Shown piece by piece: positions 17,527-26,423 of a stretch of 64,000 nt of DNA. Location: the NCBI GenBank assembly GCA_022601195.1, contig JAHZIX010000033.1, forward strand, positions 47,699 through 111,698, given 5' to 3'. The notes below the pieces were generated by a model. The model saw only the letters and a list, made by a program, of their open reading frames with translations. It was not told where the DNA came from and did no database searches. Position numbers and translations under genes: made by a program. The stretch's first letter is position 1. Each line of letters opens with the position of its first letter. This DNA is from Deltaproteobacteria bacterium. GTDB taxonomy: Bacteria > Acidobacteriota > Thermoanaerobaculia > Multivoradales > JAHZIX01.

Positions 17527-17548
17527 CCGTTCGTGCTCTCCGACTGTT

Positions 17549-18925
17549 CTATCCCAGTTTGCTGGCGATAACTCCTGCCAACTGCTGCGCCAGCTCGGTG
17601 ATTTGTTGTTGATCGGGCCCTTCGATCATTACCCTAGCTAGCGGCTCGGTTCCGCTATAGCGCAGCACCAGGCGCCCTTGGCCAGCGAGGCTACTTTCGA
17701 CCTCCCGAGTTGCCGCCGCGATGCTAGCGATTTTCTCGAAGGGTTCCTTCCTGGCCACGCGCACGTTCAAGAGGATCTGAGGGAAGCGGACGAAGTCTTT
17801 CAAGGAATCTGCAAGGGATTGTCCAGTCCGGGCAAGGATCGCGGCGGTCTGAAGAGCGGTCAGGAGGCCGTCGCCGGTACTCGAGAGTCCCAGATGAATC
17901 AGATGCCCACTCTGCTCGCCTCCCAGTAGCAACTTCTTCCGCCGCAGCAGCTCGACGACTTCCCGATCTCCCACCCCGCAGCGCTCGATGGCGATGCCGC
18001 GGCGCGCCAGGGCATGCTCCAGGCCCAAATTGCTCATGGAGGTGGCTACGATGGTAGCGGGATCCAGCTCCCCGGTGTCGAGCAAATGAGAGGCCCACAG
18101 ATAGAGCAGAGCATCTCCGTCCCGGAGCTCACCCTGGGCATCGACCACCAGGGCTCTATCAGCGTCTCCATCGAAAGCGACCCCCAGATCGAAGGAGCCG
18201 GTTTTCATTTGATCGATCAGGACCTGGGGATCTGTGGAGCCGCAACCACGGTTGATGTTGGTGCCGTCCGGTTGGGAGAAGAGGACGGTCGTCTGGGCTC
18301 CGAGATCTTCGAAGATAGGACCGGCAAGAAAGGATGCGGCTCCTTGAGCGGTGTCTAGGAGAACCCGCAGCCCCTCCAAGGGCTTGGCTGATCCGAGCAG
18401 TTGAGTCGAAAGCGATTGCAGGAGAGCCTTCTTGTAGCGTTCACAGAGATTGGGGTCGAGCTCCAAGGAGGAGTGAGCCTTCTCTATATCCAGCGCGAAG
18501 GACGACTCATGGAGGAGAGCTTCAATGCCCTCTTCCCGGGACCGAGACCATTTGAAACCCTGGTTGTCGAATAGCTTGATGCCGTTGTCCGGGTGGGGGT
18601 TGTGACTTGCGGAAACCGCGATGCCGGCAGTGGCGCCGAGATCTCGCACTGAGTAGGCCACCGCAGGCGTGGGCATGACCCCACCGTATCGGACTCTCGC
18701 TCCCCCTTGACGAAGGCCGTTAGACAGCCAATTGCAAAGGACTTCGGTGCTGTCTCGGGTATCCCCTCCGAGAACGACGAGAGGAGAGCTCTGTTCGGTT
18801 TTCAGTATGCTAGCTAAATGAAACCCAACGGCAGTGACGGTCGGTTGGTCGAGGGGAGGGCTGCCGAAGGCGCCGCGAATCCCGTCGGTCCCGAATAGGC
18901 GGGCCGGGGTAGTGGAGGAAGTCAC
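17549..18925 (-). CDS. glmM: Phosphoglucosamine mutase
   Basis: Interconverts glucosamine-6-phosphate and glucosamine-1-phosphate for UDP-GlcNAc synthesis. 458 residues. FGTDGIRG at the N-terminus, the phospho-serine loop ISVSASHNPHPDNGIKLF-type sequence near residue 105, the metal loop FDGDADRAL, the sugar-binding GEQSGHL and the phosphate-binding RYSGTEPLARVMIEG are all present. The start is GTG at 18925 with AAGGAG nine bases upstream. It is the last gene of the cdaA-cdaR-glmM block, an arrangement known from many bacteria in which CdaR and GlmM modulate CdaA. Confidence 0.96.
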   Translation of the reverse strand: MTSSTTPARLFGTDGIRGAFGSPPLDQPTVTAVGFHLASILKTEQSSPLVVLGGDTRDSTEVLCNWLSNGLRQGGARVRYGGVMPTPAVAYSVRDLGATAGIAVSASHNPHPDNGIKLFDNQGFKWSRSREEGIEALLHESSFALDIEKAHSSLELDPNLCERYKKALLQSLSTQLLGSAKPLEGLRVLLDTAQGAASFLAGPIFEDLGAQTTVLFSQPDGTNINRGCGSTDPQVLIDQMKTGSFDLGVAFDGDADRALVVDAQGELRDGDALLYLWASHLLDTGELDPATIVATSMSNLGLEHALARRGIAIERCGVGDREVVELLRRKKLLLGGEQSGHLIHLGLSSTGDGLLTALQTAAILARTGQSLADSLKDFVRFPQILLNVRVARKEPFEKIASIAAATREVESSLAGQGRLVLRYSGTEPLARVMIEGPDQQQITELAQQLAGVIASKLG

Positions 18926-18941
18926 AGTCGGAGGCTCCTTC

Positions 18942-19637
18942 TCAGGTTCTGGAATCGACTTCCGGTAAAGGGTCCGGGATCGAGGAGGAGTTCGGCTCTG
19001 GAAGCTCTAGCTCGACACGCACCTTCACGCGGCTCGGTTGGATGGAGATCAAAGGGTTGGGTGCTCTGATGCTCACGGTTTCGTCGAAGGACAGCGCATG
19101 GGTGTCCAATTGAATGGGCTCCGTCGTCACGAAGGTGAAGGTCTTCAGGATCGACTCGGGGCCGGTCGCCGCCACTTGGTCCGGGCTCGAAGTGTAGCTG
19201 AGCAGACGAGCGCCCGCCGCGGGTTCTCCCTGGAGGTCCTCTCGCACCGGGAGAAACCAGGTGTCCACGCGATCGAAGGCCAAGCGCAGCTGGCTTGGAG
19301 TGATCGAGACCACTTCGGTGCCCTCGGGAGCAAAGACATTCTCAGGACCTACGCGGACTTCGAGATCCCCTTCGGAAGCATCCCGCAAGTCGAGCAAGAC
19401 TCCCACCATTTGGGGATTCAAAGTGCGCACGGTCTCTTCGCTTCCTTGCAGCCGCACCTCGACCTTCGAGACCGGATCCAGCAGGATCAGCTCGGGCGGT
19501 GCGTTGTAGGTGACGGAGGCTTCTACGACGCGCTGACTCCGGTCTCCGGGTTTCTCGAGGCTCACGCCCAGCCACAAACCAATGGCAAGGGCGATCGAGA
19601 GGATCTTGAGACCGAGGCGATTTCCGTCTTCCGTCAC
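18942..19637 (-). CDS. cdaR: YbbR-domain protein, CdaA regulator
   Basis: 231 residues. One N-terminal membrane helix (LGLKILSIALAIGLWLGVSLE, about 8-28) is followed by extracytoplasmic YbbR-like beta repeats (VEASVTYNAPPELILLDPVSKVEVRLQGSEE; later VREDLQGEPAAGARLLSYTSSPDQVAATGPESIL). In other bacteria CdaR binds the membrane diadenylate cyclase CdaA and tunes c-di-AMP production. The GTG at 19637 follows the cdaA stop by one base and has GGAGG seven bases upstream. The short proline/serine C-terminus is unremarkable. Its place between cdaA and glmM supports the assignment. Confidence 0.88.
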   Translation of the reverse strand: MTEDGNRLGLKILSIALAIGLWLGVSLEKPGDRSQRVVEASVTYNAPPELILLDPVSKVEVRLQGSEETVRTLNPQMVGVLLDLRDASEGDLEVRVGPENVFAPEGTEVVSITPSQLRLAFDRVDTWFLPVREDLQGEPAAGARLLSYTSSPDQVAATGPESILKTFTFVTTEPIQLDTHALSFDETVSIRAPNPLISIQPSRVKVRVELELPEPNSSSIPDPLPEVDSRT

Positions 19638-19638
19638 G

Positions 19639-20424
19639 TTAGGTCCTCCGCCCCTGGGGATAGAGATTGGTTACCAGGTGGAGATAGAGCTCGTTACGGA
19701 GGTCTTTGGCATCTAGGTCTGTAATCATACGCCCTTCTACAGCGATCGATATCTTTCCCGTCTCTTCCGAAACCACGACTGCCACTGCGTCCGTTTCCTC
19801 GGCGATGCCCAAGGCTGCGCGATGTCGGGTGCCATATTCGAGGGAGAGCTCGGAGCTGTTGGTCAGAGGGAGAAAGCACGCTGCAGCGGCAACCCGGTCG
19901 TCCTGAAGGATAACGGCGCCGTCATGCAGAGGGGAGGACGGGTGAAAAATGCTGATCAACAGGTCGAAGGAGAGGACGGCATCTAGAGAAATGCCGTTTT
20001 CTACAAAGTCCCGTAGACCTTCTTCCCGTTCGATGACCAGTAGGGCTCCGATCTTGCGAGAAGCCAGGGTCGAAGCGGTGAGGGCTACGTCATCGAAAGT
20101 AGGGGCTACCTTCTGCTGTTTGCTCATGCCCCAAAAGGGGTTTCGACCGAAGCTCGCGAGGACCCGGCGAATCTCACTCTGGAACAGGACGATGACCGCC
20201 ACGGGCAAGAGGATGGGCAGATCTCCCAGCAAGGACTGTAGGGCTGGTAGATCGCCGAGGCGAGAAATGCCGTAGAGCAGCGCGAGAAAAGCGATGCCTA
20301 GGAGCATCTGCATGGCCCGAGTTCGGCGCACCAGCAGTAGCAGATTGTAGATGATGACCGCTACCACCAGGATGTCGATGACGTCCCGCCAGGTGAGGTA
20401 CTCGCGCAGTGCTTCGAGGCTCAT
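19639..20424 (-). CDS. cdaA: Membrane diadenylate cyclase
   Basis: Condenses two ATP to c-di-AMP. 261 residues from ATG 20424 (MSLEALREYLTW). Three N-terminal membrane helices (about 13-90) precede a DAC (DisA_N) domain with the catalytic DGAVIL motif and the GTRHRAALG motif, and SEETGKISIAVEGRM beyond. A longer reading frame upstream overlaps folP and is not needed: the ATG overlaps the last base of the folP TAA. It forms the conserved set with cdaR and glmM, linking the second messenger to cell-wall precursor synthesis. Confidence 0.95.
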   Translation of the reverse strand: MSLEALREYLTWRDVIDILVVAVIIYNLLLLVRRTRAMQMLLGIAFLALLYGISRLGDLPALQSLLGDLPILLPVAVIVLFQSEIRRVLASFGRNPFWGMSKQQKVAPTFDDVALTASTLASRKIGALLVIEREEGLRDFVENGISLDAVLSFDLLISIFHPSSPLHDGAVILQDDRVAAAACFLPLTNSSELSLEYGTRHRAALGIAEETDAVAVVVSEETGKISIAVEGRMITDLDAKDLRNELYLHLVTNLYPQGRRT

Positions 20425-21329
20425 TAGCTGGTTTCCTCGGTGCCCTTGATGGCTTCCCAAACTCTCAGGAATTGCACTGTCTCTTGGACATCGTGAACTC
20501 GCACCATGGCTGCCCCTAGAGAGGCGGCCCATCCCACCGCAGCGAGACTTCCTCCCAGCCGTTTCTGGGGAGGGGGTACCGACTGCCCTTCGGCAGCTCC
20601 GAAATGGCCGATGAAGCTTTTGCGGCTCGCGCCGAGCAGGACCGGGTGAGCCGGTGGAGCCAGCTGGTTCAAAGACCTGATGAGCTGCAAATTCTGCGTG
20701 TAGGTCTTGCCGAAGCCGATGCCTGGGTCGACAACGATTTGAGAGCGCTCCACGCCCAGTTCCACGGCCCTCTCGATTCCTTCGTTGAGCTCTTCTCGGA
20801 CCTCGGCGACAACATCGTCAAATCGAATTTCCCGCTGCATCGTGGCGATGGCCCCTCGGCTGTGCATCAGGACCAAGGGGCAGCCGGAATCTGCCACGGC
20901 CCGACCGAGATCTGGGTCCGCCAGCAGGCTGACATCATTGACCAGATCTCCGCCGGCCGCCAAGGCTTGCGCGGCTACCGGGCCTTTCCGAGTGTCGATG
21001 CACAGCGGGGCATCGGTGGCTCCACGCAGCCCTTCGAGCACGGGGAGCAGTCGAGCCAATTCTTCTTCTGTCGATAAGTCCTCGGCCCCGTGGCCGTATA
21101 CCCCGCCTCCCGGCCGAGAGGACTCGGCGCCCAAATCCAGTAGTTGTGCCCCTTGTCGGAGCATCTCTAACCCACGGTCGATGGCCTTGGTGGGGTCTAG
21201 CCAGAGGCCACCATCGCTGAAGGAATCCGGGGTGATGTTCAAGACCCCCATGACCAGGGGTGAGGTCGCCAATTCGAGTCGGCGATCGCGGGGCAATCGA
21301 AGGTTTGGCGGTCGGGGGGTAGTGGACAT
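20424..21329 (-). CDS. folP: Dihydropteroate synthase
   Basis: Joins p-aminobenzoate to dihydropterin pyrophosphate in folate synthesis; the target of sulfonamides. 301 residues. VMGVLNITPDSFSDGG, the LDLGAESSRPGG pterin loop, LCIDTRKGPVA, VNDVSLL and the VVDPGIGFGKT and LLGASRKSFIG blocks are all present. ATG at 21329. About 98 bases separate it from ftsH upstream, and its TAA shares a base with the cdaA ATG, so folP and cdaA are likely co-translated. Confidence 0.96.
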   Translation of the reverse strand: MSTTPRPPNLRLPRDRRLELATSPLVMGVLNITPDSFSDGGLWLDPTKAIDRGLEMLRQGAQLLDLGAESSRPGGGVYGHGAEDLSTEEELARLLPVLEGLRGATDAPLCIDTRKGPVAAQALAAGGDLVNDVSLLADPDLGRAVADSGCPLVLMHSRGAIATMQREIRFDDVVAEVREELNEGIERAVELGVERSQIVVDPGIGFGKTYTQNLQLIRSLNQLAPPAHPVLLGASRKSFIGHFGAAEGQSVPPPQKRLGGSLAAVGWAASLGAAMVRVHDVQETVQFLRVWEAIKGTEETS

Positions 21330-21427
21330 CTCTGGGAAAACTCGTCTCTACGAACAGCTTGCCCTGCCGTTGCCGACCGGCGGCAGAGGCAGGGAAAGCT
21401 GGTTGGGCCCGACCGAGGCCGAGCTGA

Positions 21428-23443
21428 TTATTCCGACTGCTTTGGGCCATCGTTCCGAGGAGTCGTGTCTTCGGACTCCTCGGGATCCGCCTCGGTCTCT
21501 GTCGTGGATTCACCGTCGGTGCCGGCTTCGCCGTCGGCTCCGCCTTCTGCATCCGAGCTGGGTCCCTCTTCTTCGGCCTCCGAAGTTTCTTCTTCCTCTG
21601 GATATTCGACGACTTCTGGGTGCCGGTCCTCACCGGTTCTTTCGAGAATCAGCTGGTAGACCTCTTTACCATCCAATGTTTCGTGTTCCAGGAGGCGTAG
21701 GGATAGCTCCTCGAGGACCTCGTCGTATTTCGTCAGGATTTCTTTGGCTTTTTCATAGCCTTCCTGGACGAGGCGACTGACCTCTTTGTCGATGGCCACG
21801 GCCGTCTCTCCGCTGTAGTCGGCTCGCTGGGAGAAATCACGACCGAGGAAGACTGGTTCCTCTTTGTTGCCAAGGGCAAGAGGACCCAGTTTCGACATTC
21901 CCCATTCGCAAACCATCCGCCGGGCCATTTCGGTGGCCTGCTCGATGTCGTTGCCCGCGCCTGTGGTGATGTCGTCTTGAGTCAACTCTTCTGCGACCCG
22001 TCCTCCCATCAAGATGGCCAGGCGGGATTCCACATACTTTTGCTTGTAGGTGTACTTGTCTTCCGTGGGTAACTGCATCGTCACCCCGAGAGCTCTGCCG
22101 CGGGGAATGATGGTGACTTTGTGTAAGGGGTCGGCAGTGTGTACGAAGGCCGCTACCAAGGCATGTCCTGCTTCGTGGTAGGCGGTGATGGTTTTCTCCT
22201 CCTCCGTCAGCATCATCGTCTTACGCTCGACGCCCATGAGAACTTTGTCTTTGGCGAACTCGAAATCGGCCATCTCAACGGACTTCTTGTTGCGGCGGGC
22301 GGCAATGAGGGCAGCTTCATTGACGAGATTGGCCAAGTCGGCCCCTGCAAACCCCGGAGTACCGCGAGCGATGACAGCTAGCTCGACATCGTCGGAAAGA
22401 GGAATCTCTCGCACGTGGACCCTCAGAATGCCGAGTCGGCCGGTGATGTCTGGTCGGTCCACGACCACCCGGCGATCGAAGCGGCCTGGCCGCAAGAGGG
22501 CTGGGTCCAATACGTCCGGGCGGTTGGTGGCTGCAATGAGAATCACCCCTTCGGAGGTCTCGAAACCGTCCATCTCCACCAAGAGCTGGTTGAGAGTCTG
22601 CTCCCGCTCGTCGTGGCCGCCTCCTAGGCCGGCTCCCCGATGCCTACCCACGGCATCGATTTCGTCGATGAAAATGATGCACGGAGCATTTTTCTTTCCC
22701 TGTTCGAAGAGGTCTCGAACTCGGCTAGCGCCGACACCGACGAACATTTCGACGAAGTCGGAGCCGGAAATGGAGAAAAAGGGAACGCTGGCTTCACCAG
22801 CAATGGCTCTGGCGAGGAGGGTTTTTCCCGTTCCAGGAGGGCCCATGAGCAGGACTCCCTTGGGAATTCTTCCTCCGAGCTTCTGGAATTTCTGTGGTTC
22901 TTTGAGGAAGTCGACGATTTCTTGGAGCTCTTCCTTGGCTTCCTCGATGCCAGCGACATCCTTGAAGGTGACCTTCTTTCCGGTGGCGTTGAGAAGCTTG
23001 GCCTTACTCTTACCAAAGGAAAGGGCCTTGTTTCCCCCTGACTGCATCTGCCGCATGAAGAAAATCCACAAAGCGACGATGAGCAGGATGGGAGCAATAT
23101 TGAGCAGGAATAGGCCGAGGTAGCCACGGTCTTCCTCCTTCGCCTCGACATCGATACCTTTCTCGGTAAGCCCCTTGATGTAGTCGTTATCCGGCTCGAA
23201 GGGGAGAGTCACCCTAAAAGAAGAGCCCGGGTGAGCGAGATACTCCTCGGTGTACTTTCCTTCGATGAGCTTGGTCTGTACGGTGAGCTTTTCGATCTCT
23301 CCCCGCTCTACCTGCTCTTCGAATTCCGAGTAGATGGGCTCATAGATCTCGCCCTTTTGGTTTTGGAAGGTCTTCCATAGAAAGATGACCATCAGAAAGA
23401 TGGCCATCCAGAGAAAAAGCGTCCTAAGCGTCGCTGAGTTCAA
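21428..23443 (-). CDS. ftsH: ATP-dependent zinc metalloprotease FtsH
   Basis: Membrane-anchored AAA+ protease for quality control of membrane proteins and regulators. 671 residues. Membrane helices at about 6-24 and 108-130 flank a periplasmic domain. Walker A GPPGTGKT at 201-208, Walker B IIFIDEID near 257-264, the second-region-of-homology arginines in RPGRFDRRV, and the zinc site HEAGH at 423-427. The C-terminal about 60 residues are an unusual Glu/Ser/Asp/Gly-rich tail. The start is TTG at 23443 with AAGGGA eight bases upstream. It follows hpt by 61 bases, as in the common tilS-hpt-ftsH order. Confidence 0.97.
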   Translation of the reverse strand: MNSATLRTLFLWMAIFLMVIFLWKTFQNQKGEIYEPIYSEFEEQVERGEIEKLTVQTKLIEGKYTEEYLAHPGSSFRVTLPFEPDNDYIKGLTEKGIDVEAKEEDRGYLGLFLLNIAPILLIVALWIFFMRQMQSGGNKALSFGKSKAKLLNATGKKVTFKDVAGIEEAKEELQEIVDFLKEPQKFQKLGGRIPKGVLLMGPPGTGKTLLARAIAGEASVPFFSISGSDFVEMFVGVGASRVRDLFEQGKKNAPCIIFIDEIDAVGRHRGAGLGGGHDEREQTLNQLLVEMDGFETSEGVILIAATNRPDVLDPALLRPGRFDRRVVVDRPDITGRLGILRVHVREIPLSDDVELAVIARGTPGFAGADLANLVNEAALIAARRNKKSVEMADFEFAKDKVLMGVERKTMMLTEEEKTITAYHEAGHALVAAFVHTADPLHKVTIIPRGRALGVTMQLPTEDKYTYKQKYVESRLAILMGGRVAEELTQDDITTGAGNDIEQATEMARRMVCEWGMSKLGPLALGNKEEPVFLGRDFSQRADYSGETAVAIDKEVSRLVQEGYEKAKEILTKYDEVLEELSLRLLEHETLDGKEVYQLILERTGEDRHPEVVEYPEEEETSEAEEEGPSSDAEGGADGEAGTDGESTTETEADPEESEDTTPRNDGPKQSE

Positions 23444-23504
23444 TGGTTAAATCCCTTTTTCCGTTTCGGTGCGACGGCCCACGAGAGCACGGCGAATATT
23501 TGTC

Positions 23505-24038
23505 TCAAGCGAGCTGGCCGATGAAGGGCAGGTTACCGTGGAGCCCTTCGTGTTTCAGGCCGTAGCCTACCAGCGTTCTTGCATCACTAGTGGTCGAGAA
23601 GAGGTGGAAATCTGCTTCGAAGTCGGTGGTCCGCCGCTCCGGTACGTCTACCAGGGAGGCTACGAGGACTCGCTTTGCTCCCAACTGCAGAAATTGCGAA
23701 ACCAGATAGCTCTCGATAACTCCGCTGGTCGTGACGTCTCGGACCAGGAGAAGGTCTCTGCCAGAGACTTCGAAAGCTACGGGGTATTGGATGTCTAGAA
23801 TCTCTGCGTCGTCTTCGTTGGGAGCGTATCCGACCTGGATGAATTCGTAGCGCAGGGGGCTGTTGAAAGCCCTCACGAGATCGGCGACGAAGGGGACGGA
23901 GCCGCTGAGTAGAGAGACAAACAGGGGTTCTCCCTCCATGTCCTTCTCGAGGGTCCGACCAAGATCCTCTACGCGCTCCTGGATCGATTCCGCATCGAAG
24001 AGCACCTCGATTTCCTGGGGATCTGTTGACGTCGTCAT
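23505..24038 (-). CDS. hpt: Hypoxanthine phosphoribosyltransferase
   Basis: Purine salvage enzyme making IMP or GMP from the free base and PRPP. 177 residues from ATG 24038 (MTTSTDPQEIEVLF). It has the LLSGSVPFVADLVRAF PPi loop, and the position of the PRPP motif reads LLLVRDVTTSGVIESYL. Two usual features differ: the conserved VEDIxDTG reads VRDVTTSG, replacing two acidic residues. The ATG overlaps the tilS TGA (ATGA). The substitution in the ribose-phosphate-binding loop could change activity or substrate, although the fold and context fit Hpt. Confidence 0.85.
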   Translation of the reverse strand: MTTSTDPQEIEVLFDAESIQERVEDLGRTLEKDMEGEPLFVSLLSGSVPFVADLVRAFNSPLRYEFIQVGYAPNEDDAEILDIQYPVAFEVSGRDLLLVRDVTTSGVIESYLVSQFLQLGAKRVLVASLVDVPERRTTDFEADFHLFSTTSDARTLVGYGLKHEGLHGNLPFIGQLA

Positions 24039-25459
24039 GGACGGGTAATCTCCGCTAGCCAATTAATAGAAAGCCCCGCTGGGCGAAACCGCTCGTCGAC
24101 GGTGACCGAAGGCACCCAGGCAATTTGGTCGCCCACGCAGAGGAGAGGTAGTCGATCCCTTTCCATTCTAGGAATATGGCGATCGATGAGAATCTCCTTG
24201 AGACGAACCAGAGAGCGACGCCCGGAGGGGCGCACTCGGTCGCCGGGTAGGCGGTTCCGCACGGTAACTGTCTGACCAGGCCGCAGGGGCAGGGCCAGGG
24301 TTGCCTGAAGGGTTTGCCATGGTGCTCCAGAGGGGGCACCAACCCCCCGTTGCCAATCTATCGGGTGGCTCGAAGTCAAAGGGACCGATTCCCGCATCCG
24401 CCTCAACTCGAGCCGTAGCCCAAGCTCCGGGATGTCCTGCACTCCCGGCACTGCGAAAGTATAAGTGAAAAACGGTGTTTTTGTCGGCTGGCGTCGCAGC
24501 ACGAGCTCCTGGGAATGCCTCTCCCAGCGCCAGCCGGCGCCGCAGTCACAGCCGATGTTACCGCCACGGGTCAGCTGGCGCTCCAATTCGGCCCCTGCCT
24601 GACGGCTCGCTGGATAGCTCAAACCGGCCTGCTCATGGAGCCAAGCGAGGGCTAAGGACCGAACTTCTGAGGGGAGCAGCTGGAAGGTCCGCAAGGGGAT
24701 TGAGAGAGAACCATCGTCACTCTTTTTGGGCCGCAGGTGCGTGGCCAAGCGTTGGTCGAGCTGGCGCCGAGCCCCTTGGGCGGCGCTGGCGAGGGCAGCC
24801 AATCGGTTGGTTAGGTACGGCTCGTCTCGCTCCAGGTGAGGTAGAACATCATGGCGAAATCGATTGCGGGAGAATTGCCGGTCGAAATTCGACGGATCGA
24901 CGATAGGTGACATTCCACGAGATTCCAAGAACTGGAGGAGAGATTGCCTTCTCATCTCGAGGAGTGGGCGAAGAAGGCACCCCTGAATCGGCCGGATGGC
25001 AGCCAACCCCCGCAGACCTGTGCCAAAAGCGATACGAAGAGAGACCGTTTCCGCTTGATCGTCGCAGTGGTGAGCGGTCGCCACGAATCGACTACCCGTG
25101 CGCAGGCGAACCTCTTCCAGAAATGCGTAACGGATTCGCCGAGCTGCTTCTTCTAGGCTTTCCCCGGCATGTCGATGCTGGTCGACCCGTCGTCGCTCCG
25201 AGCAAAAGCGTGTGCGAAGGGAGTCCGACAGCTGTCGAGCCCGTTGAGCCCGTTGTTGGGAATCGGAATCTAAGCCATGGTCTAGGTGGGCAGCGATCGG
25301 TTCGAAGCCGAGAGAAGAAGACAGAGAGCGAAGTCCGGCAAGCAGCGCCGTGGAGTCAGCTCCCCCGGAAAAACCGATGACGATCGGCTCGCCTGATTCG
25401 ATGGGGGGGATCTCTCCGAAAAATTCAGAGAGGACCTCGACGAGGCTTGGAGTCTCCAT
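24035..25459 (-). CDS. tilS: tRNA(Ile)-lysidine synthase
   Basis: Attaches lysine to C34 of tRNA-Ile(CAU) so that it reads AUA. 474 residues. The PP-loop ATPase motif is VIGFSGGADSTALLAGL near the N-terminus, followed by AAHLDHGL, FVATAHHCDDQAETVSLR and RNRFRHDVLP, all characteristic. The C-terminal substrate-binding domain is present (LPGDRVRPSGRRSLVRLKEIL). ATG at 25459. A CAU-anticodon tRNA gene lies 21 bases upstream on the same strand, and hpt follows with a 4-base overlap. Confidence 0.95.
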   Translation of the reverse strand: METPSLVEVLSEFFGEIPPIESGEPIVIGFSGGADSTALLAGLRSLSSSLGFEPIAAHLDHGLDSDSQQRAQRARQLSDSLRTRFCSERRRVDQHRHAGESLEEAARRIRYAFLEEVRLRTGSRFVATAHHCDDQAETVSLRIAFGTGLRGLAAIRPIQGCLLRPLLEMRRQSLLQFLESRGMSPIVDPSNFDRQFSRNRFRHDVLPHLERDEPYLTNRLAALASAAQGARRQLDQRLATHLRPKKSDDGSLSIPLRTFQLLPSEVRSLALAWLHEQAGLSYPASRQAGAELERQLTRGGNIGCDCGAGWRWERHSQELVLRRQPTKTPFFTYTFAVPGVQDIPELGLRLELRRMRESVPLTSSHPIDWQRGVGAPSGAPWQTLQATLALPLRPGQTVTVRNRLPGDRVRPSGRRSLVRLKEILIDRHIPRMERDRLPLLCVGDQIAWVPSVTVDERFRPAGLSINWLAEITRP

Positions 25460-25480
25460 CGATGCGACTCCGAGAGTCGG

Positions 25481-25557
25481 TGGTAGCGGTGAAGGGACTT
25501 GAACCCATGACCTAGCGATTATGAGTCGCTCGCTCTAACCAGCTGAGCTACACCGCC
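25481..25557 (-). tRNA. tRNA with CAU anticodon (Met elongator or Ile2)
   Basis: 77 bases with all arms: acceptor GGCGGTG paired with CACCGCT (G1-U72 wobble), D-arm GCTCAGCTGGTTAGAGC, anticodon stem AGCGA/TCGCT around CTCATAA, T-loop TTCAAGT, and an encoded ACCA. CAU can be elongator Met, or Ile2 after lysidine modification. The G1-U72 end and acceptor sequence resemble elongator Met of some bacteria, whereas the GCGACTCATAATCGC anticodon arm resembles Ile2. The position next to tilS is suggestive but not decisive. Confidence 0.93.
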
Positions 25558-25764
25558 GTATGACGAAATTCTTCCTGAAGCAGACTAGCGCTGAGAACGC
25601 GCTAAGCCCCCGTGACCTCGACCAGATCCTGGGAAGAGACGTGCAAGCCCCCTCCTCGGTGAAGCTTCCGGGTCAACGGAGCGGCGTAGACAGTATCACG
25701 CCGAGCAAAAAGGAGCAGCCCTTTGCGGCCGGGGAGGCGTGGCCGCTGCTGGCAATTCCCGCGA

Positions 25765-26088
25765 TCAGCGAAGCGAGTGCTGACAGCTTCTGAACTGACC
25801 GAAGAAGGTCCGCATAGAGGCCGAGAGCGTTTCATCATTGAGTCGGTAGATCACGTTCTGTCCCTGCCTCTGATCTACGACCAGATCGGCCTCCTTGAGC
25901 ACCGAGAGATGTCTGGAGATGGTTGGTTGTGACAGGGAAAAATTCCCAACAATCTCGCCTACGGTTCTCTGGTTGCCTTCGAGGAGTCGCAGGATCTCCT
26001 GACGGGTACCATCGGATAGAGCTTTGAAAACCTTGGTGAGATGGCGCTTTGGCTGTGCCATCGGCCTGATAGCGACTACGGATTGCAT
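25765..26088 (-). CDS. ArsR/SmtB-family transcriptional regulator
   Basis: 107 residues from ATG 26088 (MQSVVAIRPMAQPKRH), which has AAGGAGG six bases upstream; a longer frame to 26142 lacks such a site. The winged helix is standard: VFKALSDGTRQEILRLLEGNQRTVGEIV, then FSLSQPTISRHLSVLKEADLVVDQRQGQNVIYRLN. There is no ELCVCDL metal-binding cysteine motif; a single Cys lies near the C-terminus (FRSCQHS), so the sensed signal is unlikely to be arsenite by the classical site. No transport gene is next to it; the nearest gene upstream is superoxide dismutase on the same strand, 335 bases away. Confidence 0.88.
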   Translation of the reverse strand: MQSVVAIRPMAQPKRHLTKVFKALSDGTRQEILRLLEGNQRTVGEIVGNFSLSQPTISRHLSVLKEADLVVDQRQGQNVIYRLNDETLSASMRTFFGQFRSCQHSLR

Positions 26089-26423
26089 GTTCTGCCTCCT
26101 TACGGTGTCTTCGGCAAACCGGCCTGAAAAACTATGAACCAACTATCCATAGTCTAGAGCGCATAGATTGAATAAATATTGAACTCTAGCGCAGTTTACT
26201 TGTCATAGATGCTCATTTTGTGAGCATAAGCGTGCAATGTTCTGTATATTCAAACCTTTAGCTCAGTTCGAGCACAGGCTGACGGAGAGGAATCTGAGGC
26301 AAATTTGCTCGATGGTTGAGACAGAAGCGATGAGAAGGGACCCAGAGCGAAGTCGCCCGGAAGCCTAGAGGGGGCCACCGGGCGAAGTCGTTGTTGTGCA
26401 GGTAGAGGCTAGATTCAGGAGGG
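26089..26423. promoter_or_regulatory. Spacer with possible ArsR operator
   Basis: AT-rich noncoding stretch between sod and the ArsR gene. At 26153-26189 a CTAGAG ... CTCTAG inverted pair encloses two direct ATTGAA copies (26168-26173 and 26179-26184 area), and an inverted ATTCAA occurs near 26248. Such AT-rich repeated half-sites upstream of an ArsR gene could be its operator, but no consensus for this subfamily is known to me. No coding sequence is seen. Confidence 0.35.

Noticed and set aside
25602..25838. Short frames on both strands between the CAU tRNA and the ArsR gene
   Set aside because: They overlap each other, have no ribosome sites and show no motif; the region is treated as noncoding.
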